A stretch of 56,730 nt of DNA from Clostridiales bacterium (lineage in GTDB: Bacteria > Bacillota > Clostridia > Saccharofermentanales > Saccharofermentanaceae), in the NCBI GenBank assembly GCA_017961235.1, contig JAGCXQ010000044.1, positions 1 to 56,730 of the forward strand. The letters are read 5' to 3'. Of this stretch, positions 50,970 through 56,730 are shown in pieces; the first letter of the stretch is position 1; each line of letters starts with the position of its first letter. Below the pieces are notes generated by a model, which was not told the DNA's origin, made no database searches, and saw nothing but the letters and a program-made list of their open reading frames with translations. A program made the translations under genes and the position numbers.

Positions 50970-52358
50970 TTGAGCCAGGAGAGCGCTTCCCAAAAGAAAC
51001 AGAATAATACGAAAAAGGCGAAGGACCAGCAGGATTATGGCTGTGTCCCGAGCCGTTTCTGGTATTCATTCTTCGGCTCGGTCATCGCGGCAAGTGTTCT
51101 CAAGCGCGTCTTCGGCATGAAACTGAAGACGGATAAGAAGATCAGAGACCTGCCCGGCCCGCTGGTCATCGTCGGCAACCACCCGTCATTCATCGATCCG
51201 GCCATCATGGGGATCGCGCTGAAAGGACGCCCGATCAACTTCGTCGCGGGTGAATTTCTGTTTAGGAAAAAAATCTTCGGACATATCATCACGAAGGGCG
51301 GATGCATCCCGAAGGCCCAGTTCAGAAATGACTTAAGGACTGTCCGCGCCATGATGCGCGTGCTCGGAAGAGGCGGCGTTCTCGGGATCTTCCCGGAAGG
51401 GACGCGCTTTACGGACGGCCACTCGATCGGCTTTGAAAACGGGCTGGCCTCGATCATCAAGAAGACCGGCGCGGGAGTCGTGATCTTCCGCTCTCACGGC
51501 GCTTATATGACGTGGCCCAGATGGAGCCAGAGCTCCTGGAGAAGAGGCCGGATCACCGCGGAATTTACAGATGTTCTTCCGTCTGAGAAGGTACAGGAGA
51601 TGAGCGTGGACGAGATCCATGCCTTCATGCGAAAAGCACTGGTATATAACGAGTATGCGTATTTCGCCGATCACCCGCAGGTCTTTAAGTCCAAGGCCCC
51701 GGCTTCGGGGATCCAGAATATCGCGAATATCTGCCCCCGCTGCGGCAAGATGAATACGACACGTATCGCGGACGGGAAGGGAGATACGACTCTTCCAAAA
51801 AATGCCAGAAGAAAGAAGAATCTGATCGTTTGCAGCGACTGCGGCAACAAAGTCATCATGAACCAGAGAGGTTTCTTCGAGCCCGCGGGCCCCGAGGACA
51901 AGTGCTTTTCCGATCTGCACGAGTGGGCGGAGTGGGAAAGATCCGTCTATGAAGCAGAGGTAAAAAAAGAGGACTTCTGCCTGACAGAGAAGGTGTCACT
52001 CTTTAAGCTCTGCAACGAGCACGATCACGCGAAAGTCGGCGAAGGTGTGCTGACAGTCAAGGACGGCGTGATCACCTACGAAGGCACGGAGTGTCCACCG
52101 GAGCAGGGGATCGTATATAAGAAAGGAAAACCGGTACGAAAGTACTGCGACCGCGATATTTCAAAGGACGCAAAGACCGTAACGAAGACATATCCGATCG
52201 CCGGCATGAAGGGAATGCTGATGGACTACGGGAAATTCATGGAGCTCTTCGATCCGAGAGAAGGCGCGTACCGCTACGTCCCGGAGAACCGCCAGAGGCT
52301 CTATGAGATCCAGAGCATCATCATGGCATTGAAAGATCAAAGATGTGATCGTAAATGA
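50970..52358 (+). CDS. PlsC-like acyltransferase with C-terminal zinc-ribbon extension
   Basis: Protein of 462 residues. Residues about 30-230 are a 1-acylglycerol-3-phosphate acyltransferase domain with the NHPSFID block (His71, Asp76), a substrate block GGCIPKAQFRND and FPEGTR (141-146). The reaction is probably acyl transfer to lysophosphatidate in membrane lipid synthesis. From about residue 250 there is an added zinc ribbon (CPRCGK at 255-258, CSDCGNK at 288-291) and a further domain of about 150 residues not found in ordinary PlsC. The start is TTG at 50970 with AAAGGG upstream; the first internal ATG would remove part of the domain. It overlaps the convergent FliB-like gene by 38 bases. 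Confidence 0.85.
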   Translation: MSQESASQKKQNNTKKAKDQQDYGCVPSRFWYSFFGSVIAASVLKRVFGMKLKTDKKIRDLPGPLVIVGNHPSFIDPAIMGIALKGRPINFVAGEFLFRKKIFGHIITKGGCIPKAQFRNDLRTVRAMMRVLGRGGVLGIFPEGTRFTDGHSIGFENGLASIIKKTGAGVVIFRSHGAYMTWPRWSQSSWRRGRITAEFTDVLPSEKVQEMSVDEIHAFMRKALVYNEYAYFADHPQVFKSKAPASGIQNIANICPRCGKMNTTRIADGKGDTTLPKNARRKKNLIVCSDCGNKVIMNQRGFFEPAGPEDKCFSDLHEWAEWERSVYEAEVKKEDFCLTEKVSLFKLCNEHDHAKVGEGVLTVKDGVITYEGTECPPEQGIVYKKGKPVRKYCDRDISKDAKTVTKTYPIAGMKGMLMDYGKFMELFDPREGAYRYVPENRQRLYEIQSIIMALKDQRCDRK

Positions 52359-53307
52359 GGTCGATGTTCTCGTCCGAGTACTCGATTTCCGAAGAAAACA
52401 TGCGGCACAGCTCGACCTGGTCTTCCTTGGTAAAAGCACCTGTCTCCTTATACTTGCATGCGCCGAGGCGGCGGATCAGTCTCATGCAGATAGCAGCAAA
52501 CTTCACGCACAGCGCGGCTTCATCCTCCAGAACATCGTCACCGAGATGACGGTAGATCAGGTACCAGACAAAGTTTTCGTATTCGAAGGCACGGCCTTCT
52601 TTCTCCATATATGTTTCAAATGCATCGAGGTCTTCGCCGGAGATCTCTAGATCGTTCAGTTTTGCAAGCTCAATACCCCATGCGGAATCGAGCTGTTCCA
52701 GACTGCCGAGAAATGCGCCCCAGTGGGCGTAATCAGAGGGTTCTGACGGGATGACCGGTGAAGCGGCGGAATCAGATAACAGAGCGAAAATCCTGTCGAT
52801 GCGATCATCCAGGGACTTCGTTCTGTCCTGAAGAAGGAAGAATATCCTGGAGCGGATATCATCCGTCTCCGGAAGTCCGATCAGGCGGATCGGATCGCGG
52901 TGGGACAGAAGCATACGGGCGGCCTCTTCGCAGCAGAGCCCATATCCCATCTCCATATGGTCAGAAAAGTCCTTATAGAACCGCGGATGCTCGGTGCAGA
53001 TCTCGCTAAGAGAATCTTCGCCCAGATTTAAGATCAGTTCGCATAGGTTGTCGGAATTCAGAAACGGGCAGCGCGCGTTATCGGCCATAATGAAGTGAGC
53101 CTGAGGTTCGTCAGATTCGGAAGGCGGGCAGATGCAGGCCCGAAGCTTCTCACCGATAGGACCGGTCACGGTCTTATACATCTCATATGTGTCATCATCG
53201 ATGTCGATCTCCCAGCCGACGCAGCAGCTGTGGCGGCACTTCCCCGCGATGCACTGAAATCCTATCGAATAATCGGGCATGACGATGCCCTGTACCTCAT
53301 TATCCAT
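52321..53307 (-). CDS. FliB-like Cys-rich protein (flagellin lysine-N-methylase family)
   Basis: Protein of 328 residues related to FliB, with Cys clusters likely to bind a metal or Fe-S cluster: FQCIAGKCRHSCCVGWEIDID near the start, ARCPFLNSDNLCELILNLGE and SEICTEHPRFYKDF, then GLCCEEAARMLLS. The family name comes from flagellin methylation in Salmonella, but many Clostridia carry homologues without flagellar context, and no flagellar gene is present here. The ATG at 53307 is chosen because AGGAGG is 7 bp upstream; the ATG at 53313 is too close. Function in this organism is open. Confidence 0.78.
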   Translation of the reverse strand: MDNEVQGIVMPDYSIGFQCIAGKCRHSCCVGWEIDIDDDTYEMYKTVTGPIGEKLRACICPPSESDEPQAHFIMADNARCPFLNSDNLCELILNLGEDSLSEICTEHPRFYKDFSDHMEMGYGLCCEEAARMLLSHRDPIRLIGLPETDDIRSRIFFLLQDRTKSLDDRIDRIFALLSDSAASPVIPSEPSDYAHWGAFLGSLEQLDSAWGIELAKLNDLEISGEDLDAFETYMEKEGRAFEYENFVWYLIYRHLGDDVLEDEAALCVKFAAICMRLIRRLGACKYKETGAFTKEDQVELCRMFSSEIEYSDENIDLIYDHIFDLSMP

Positions 53308-53495
53308 GGTCATTCCTCCTGAAAAGAAATGTACTGCGAATACAAGTGCTTTTCAAGATGAGGGAGAAAGATCCGGAAAAATTTGCAACAGATCTGGATC
53401 TTGCTTCGTCTATTACACGAAGGCGAAATTGAGAAAAAGCCATTTTCAAATACGTATTGAAAAAGAAAAACGTAAAACGAGGAGAATATAGAAAA

Positions 53496-54131
53496 ATGAA
53501 AAAGATGAATGGGAAAATGCTCGCAGCAATTCTTATGGCAGGTATCCTTCTGGTCAGTGCCAGCGGATGCAGCAAAAAGGTTACAGCGAATGGAGAAAGT
53601 GAGAAGACGACCACAACAACTGTAGCAGATAAAGAAACGGAAGCAAAGAAGGCAGCAGACCTTTCCGGAAATCCGGATAAGGAGAATGAGAGCGAGCATG
53701 GAGTGATGCGCTCCCTGGATGCAAAAGATCCGGTGATCGAGGATCTCAGAAGCGCTTACTCGGAGATCAACTGGCAGATTTACAGCAAGATCGTTTCGGG
53801 CTCCGAGCTCACGGTCGAAGCCATCATCAGTGATAAGTATGACATGAATGCCCCGTCCAAGATCACGATGTATGTATTCGCGCATAATGATGATTATGCC
53901 TGGAACAAAGAAGATGCATTTGCGAAGATGGAAGGCGCACCCTGCCGTCCGATCGTCGATCAGGAATACAACACGATCCACACCTACTGGATCCAGGGCA
54001 ATCTTCCGAAGGATATGCCGACCGGAAAATATACGATGGTCTTTGTCCTCCCGGATGGAACAGTCGATTCTATGAAGGACTTCGAGCTGGTACAGCCGAG
54101 TGAGGCACCGGCTCCGCAGAGCGTCGGCTGA
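53496..54131 (+). CDS. Hypothetical lipoprotein
   Basis: Protein of 211 residues. Signal peptide with lipobox SASGC (Cys25), a Thr/Lys/Glu-rich linker (residues about 30-65), then a beta-rich domain (VIEDLRSAYSEINWQIYSKIV, TMYVFAHNDDYAWNKEDAFAKM, IHTYWIQGNLPKDMPTGKYTMVFVLPDG) that looks like an immunoglobulin or Bacillus PsiE-like extracellular fold but is not recognised. The ATG at 53496 has AGGAG upstream; a TTG at 53457 is an unlikely alternative. It is followed by a structured region and terminator. Confidence 0.75.
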   Translation: MKKMNGKMLAAILMAGILLVSASGCSKKVTANGESEKTTTTTVADKETEAKKAADLSGNPDKENESEHGVMRSLDAKDPVIEDLRSAYSEINWQIYSKIVSGSELTVEAIISDKYDMNAPSKITMYVFAHNDDYAWNKEDAFAKMEGAPCRPIVDQEYNTIHTYWIQGNLPKDMPTGKYTMVFVLPDGTVDSMKDFELVQPSEAPAPQSVG

Positions 54132-54291
54132 TGACCGGAAGATAAGGGAAGACTGCAGGATAACGCCCCGGATCGGGGAACCGGCGATACTCCTTCTAAA
54201 ACAGCAACTGTCGAAAGAAAGGAAATCTTTCAGGGTATAAATGAAAAAGCGGTGGCCTCTACCCCTCCTTAAGGCCCCGCTTTTTTCTTCG
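54132..54291 (+). terminator. Structured 3' region and terminator of the lipoprotein gene
   Basis: CCCCG-GAT-CGGGG (about 54165-54177) and GAAAGA/TCTTTC hairpins are followed by GCGGTGGCCT, loop, AGGCCCCGC and TTTTTT (about 54250-54286). The last is an intrinsic terminator. The first hairpins do not match a riboswitch I recognise. Confidence 0.6.
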
Positions 54292-54332
54292 CCTTATGTT
54301 CTCAAAATCCGGATGCTTTTCTATATATTAAA

Positions 54333-54361
54333 TTGAATCCCTATAGAATCAGGCGTATAAT
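54333..54361 (+). promoter_or_regulatory. Promoter of pgk-tpi
   Basis: TTGAAT (54333-54338), 17-bp spacer, TATAAT (54356-54361), 46 bp before the ATG. Confidence 0.8.
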
Positions 54362-54407
54362 AGTAAGGCTTGAACAACAAGTAATTTTCTTAAGGAGTGT
54401 GAACATT

Positions 54408-56360
54408 ATGGCAATGGTTCAGAAGAAAAATGTCGAAGATTTAAACGTTTCCGGCAAAAGAGTAATCGTTCGTGTGGACTTCAACGTACCGCTCGACAAG
54501 AAGACAGGTGAAATTACAGACGATAAGAGAATCAAGGGTGCTCTCCCGACGATCAAGTATCTTGTAGATAACGGAGCGAAGGTAATCCTCGTTTCCCACC
54601 TCGGTCGCCCGAAGAATGGACCGGAGCCGGCATTCTCCATGAAGCCAGCTGCTGACCGCCTCGCTGAGCTCATCGGCAAGCCTGTAACACTGGCTGCTGA
54701 CGTTATCGGTGAAGATGCAAAGGCTAAGGCTGCTGCTCTGAAGGACGGCGAGATCCTGATGCTCGAGAACGTCCGTTTCCACAAAGAAGAAACAAAGAAT
54801 GACCCGAAGTTCGCTGCTGAGCTCGCTTCCATGGCTGACCTTTATGTCAATGATGCTTTCGGTACAGCTCACCGTGCACACGCTTCCACAGCTGGTCTGG
54901 CTAACTTCCTGCCGTCTGCTTCCGGTTACCTCATCGAGAAGGAGATCAAGTTCATCGGCGGTGCCCTCGCTAATCCGGAGCGTCCGTTCGTAGCTATCCT
55001 CGGCGGTTCCAAGGTTTCCGATAAGATTGGCGTAATCGAGAACCTCATCGACAAGGCAGATACGATCATCATCGGTGGTGGTATGGCTTACACATTCGCA
55101 GCTGCTCAGGGCGGTTCCATTGGTACTTCCCTCTGTGAGCCGGATAAGTTCGATCTGGCAAAAGAACTGATCGCTAAGGCAGAGGCTAAGGGCGTTAAGC
55201 TCCTGACTCCTGTTGATACAGTTGCTGCTGATGCATTTGATGCAAACGCTAATTCCCAGGTAGTAGATACCATGGCTATCCCGGATGGCTGGATGGGTCT
55301 GGATATCGGACCGAAGACCATCGAGCTGTTCTCTGCTGAGATCAAGGCTGCTAAGACCGTTATCTGGAATGGTCCTGCAGGCGTATTCGAGTTCGAGAAG
55401 TTCGCAGTTGGTACAAAGGCTCTCGCTCAGGCGATCGCTGAGTCCTCTGCAATCTCCATCATCGGTGGTGGTGACTCCGCTGCTGCTGTTGAGAAGCTCG
55501 GCTATGCTGATAAGGTAACACACATCTCCACAGGTGGTGGTGCTTCCCTCGAGTTCATCGAAGGTAAGGTCCTCCCGGGTATTGATTGCCTGAACGATAA
55601 GGAGATCGGCAGAACATTTGCTGCTGGTAACTGGAAGATGAACTGCGGTATCCCGGCGGATGCTGTTAAGCTCATCGAGGAACTGAAGCCGCTCGTTAAG
55701 GACGCTACAGCAAGAATCGCTCTCGGCGTTCCGGCTACTGCTCTGGCTGCTGCTGTTGAGGCTACAGCTTACACCAACATCAAGATCGCTGCTCAGAACT
55801 GCCACTTCGAAGAGAAGGGTGCTTTCACAGGCGAGATCTCCCCGCTGTGGCTGGCAAAGATGGGCGTTACATACTGCATCATCGGTCACTCCGAGCGTCG
55901 TGAGTACAACGCTGAGACAGACGAGACAGTGAACAAGAAGGCTCTGGCTCTTCTGAAGTACGGCGTGAAGCCGATCATCTGCTGCGGTGAGTCCCTGGCT
56001 CAGCGTGAGGCAGGCGAGACATTTGACTGGATCAAGGGTCAGATCGTTGGCGCTTTCAAGGATATCCCGGCTTCCAAGCTCTGCCAGATCACGATCGCTT
56101 ACGAGCCGATCTGGGCTATCGGAACAGGCAAGACTGCTACAGACGAGCAGGCTGAAGAAGTTTGCAAGTTCATCCGTGGCGTCATCGCTGAGCTCTACTG
56201 CGAGAAGTGTGCTGAGGCAATCACGATCCAGTACGGCGGATCCTGCAACGCTGGTAATGCTGCAGGCCTCTTCGCTCAGGCTGACATCAACGGCGGTCTC
56301 GTTGGCGGTGCTTCCCTGAAGGCTCAGGACTTCTCCGTCATCTGCAACGCTGCTAAGTAA
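54408..56360 (+). CDS. pgk-tpiA: Phosphoglycerate kinase-triosephosphate isomerase fusion
   Basis: Bifunctional glycolytic enzyme of 650 residues. Residues 1-395 are [11 protein letters not shown] (23-30), SHLGRP (63-68), [10 protein letters not shown] (199-208), IGGGMAYTF (222-230), WNGPAGVFE and GGGDSAAA (353-360). Residues about 402-650 are TPI: NWKMN with Lys410, [11 protein letters not shown] with His494, [11 protein letters not shown] with Glu566. The joint [11 protein letters not shown] is in frame with no stop and the TPI part has no own SD or start. Its codon use (many GCT, CTG, GGT) differs from neighbours and suggests very high expression. SD AAGGAG. A PGK-TPI fusion is known from Thermotoga maritima. 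Followed by a strong terminator. Confidence 0.97.
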   Translation: MAMVQKKNVEDLNVSGKRVIVRVDFNVPLDKKTGEITDDKRIKGALPTIKYLVDNGAKVILVSHLGRPKNGPEPAFSMKPAADRLAELIGKPVTLAADVIGEDAKAKAAALKDGEILMLENVRFHKEETKNDPKFAAELASMADLYVNDAFGTAHRAHASTAGLANFLPSASGYLIEKEIKFIGGALANPERPFVAILGGSKVSDKIGVIENLIDKADTIIIGGGMAYTFAAAQGGSIGTSLCEPDKFDLAKELIAKAEAKGVKLLTPVDTVAADAFDANANSQVVDTMAIPDGWMGLDIGPKTIELFSAEIKAAKTVIWNGPAGVFEFEKFAVGTKALAQAIAESSAISIIGGGDSAAAVEKLGYADKVTHISTGGGASLEFIEGKVLPGIDCLNDKEIGRTFAAGNWKMNCGIPADAVKLIEELKPLVKDATARIALGVPATALAAAVEATAYTNIKIAAQNCHFEEKGAFTGEISPLWLAKMGVTYCIIGHSERREYNAETDETVNKKALALLKYGVKPIICCGESLAQREAGETFDWIKGQIVGAFKDIPASKLCQITIAYEPIWAIGTGKTATDEQAEEVCKFIRGVIAELYCEKCAEAITIQYGGSCNAGNAAGLFAQADINGGLVGGASLKAQDFSVICNAAK

Positions 56361-56393
56361 TTCATTGCCATAAGAATTGATAAGTTAGATCAG

Positions 56394-56440
56394 GGGGCGC
56401 TTTATGTGATGAAAGTCACGTAAAGCGTCCCTTTCTTTTT
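56394..56440 (+). terminator. Terminator of pgk-tpi
   Basis: GGGGCGCTTTA (56394-56404) pairs with TAAAGCGTCCC (56421-56431), an inner GTGA/TCAC stem extends it, and TTTCTTTTT follows. Confidence 0.9.
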
Positions 56441-56444
56441 CTGC

Positions 56445-56450
56445 TATAAT
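56445..56450 (+). promoter_or_regulatory. -10 box for the YugP gene
   Basis: TATAAT at 56445-56450, just past the pgk terminator; the -35 would lie within the terminator arm and is weak. Confidence 0.5.
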
Positions 56451-56534
56451 AATGACGTATGACATGCGCCGCGGATCTTTTCGAAAAGAACCGGAAATTG
56501 TATCCGCGCGGGCAGGGTAAAAGGAGTGTGAACC

Positions 56535-56730
56535 ATGGGCTTTTGGGATTTTATGAGCAGTTTCGGTCTGATCATCTCGATCGGCATGATGGTGGTCAGC
56601 CTGATCATTAGTGCGAACTGCAAAAATACATTCAGTAAATACAGCAAGAAAATGGCCGCTTCCGGCATGACCGGTGCGGATGTGGCGCAGCGTATCCTGA
56701 GTTCTTACGGAGTCAACGATGTCACGATCC
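56535..56730 (+). CDS. YugP-family zinc membrane metallopeptidase, N-terminal fragment
   Basis: The ATG at 56535 follows AAGGAGTGTGAACC and the frame is open to the window end, 65 codons. The visible part has a membrane segment (GLIISIGMMVVSLIISANC) followed by YSKKMAASGMTGADVAQRILSSYGV, which matches the start of YugP/DUF2233-type neutral zinc metallopeptidases (K-x-SGxTGAxVAxxIL). The HEXXH site lies outside the window. Confidence 0.82.
   Translation, partial: MGFWDFMSSFGLIISIGMMVVSLIISANCKNTFSKYSKKMAASGMTGADVAQRILSSYGVNDVTI

Noticed and set aside
1409..53353. Chi or KOPS-type polar motif as explanation for GTGCTTTT
   Set aside because: Both strands are used almost equally (16 versus 19) with no switch point in the window.
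54132..54332. Riboswitch controlling pgk-tpi
   Set aside because: The hairpins end in a terminator that lies before the pgk promoter (54333-54361), so they belong to the upstream lipoprotein transcript.

Overview
The window looks like a chromosomal segment of an anaerobic Bacillota, most likely class Clostridia and probably a gut- or rumen-type carbohydrate degrader. The evidence is strong AAGGAGG-type ribosome binding sites, T-box leaders, many Cys-lipoproteins, a LytTR two-component system, intracellular GH51 and GH36 glycosidases, a GH3 lipoprotein, a YugP-type membrane peptidase and a fused phosphoglycerate kinase/triosephosphate isomerase. No rRNA, tRNA, cas gene, integrase or insertion sequence is visible. 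Species is not assigned.

Layout. 1-9855: an AT-richer block with a truncated AgrC-like kinase, a LytTR response regulator, three lipoproteins (two are tandem paralogues) and an FtsX-type ABC transporter. Two divergent intergenic regions in it carry the same promoter with 21-bp-spaced direct repeats. 10124-13822: a GMP synthase ATPase subunit without its glutaminase domain, an XRE regulator and a lipoprotein. 13819-19738: GH51 arabinofuranosidase, MATE transporter and two CobW-type GTPases. 19963-31197: EAL-domain protein, GH3, a regulator/acyl-CoA ligase fusion under an isoleucine-type T-box, a lipoprotein, GH36 and a ComB-like phosphatase. 31265-36632: HtrA protease and CarB. 37017-44051: AlgI/AlgJ-like polysaccharide O-acetylation pair, MgtE Mg transporter with an unusual leader, and a Wzz-like protein. 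44281-47191: asparagine T-box, AsnS and AsnA. 47649-56730: a PD-(D/E)XK nuclease-like protein, membrane proteins, PlsC, a FliB-like protein, a lipoprotein, PGK-TPI and YugP (cut by the window end).

The most unusual material lies between the genes. (1) The octamer GTGCTTTT/AAAAGCAC occurs about 35 times by eye on both strands; about 2 would be expected by chance. (2) Four intergenic regions hold arrays of short inverted repeats whose arms start 27-29 bp apart and whose units recur every 52 or 53 bp. Each locus uses its own stem word (TATGTC, TAGGATC, CGGATA) and several arms show compensatory changes. Two of these regions (17149-17393 and 32970-33277) are diverged copies of one element in opposite orientation. 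(3) Seven TGAYATY boxes at an exact 13-bp period precede the MATE gene. (4) An isoleucine-specific T-box appears to control an HTH-cupin-acyl-CoA synthetase fusion, which suggests isoleucine synthesis from a scavenged carboxylic acid.
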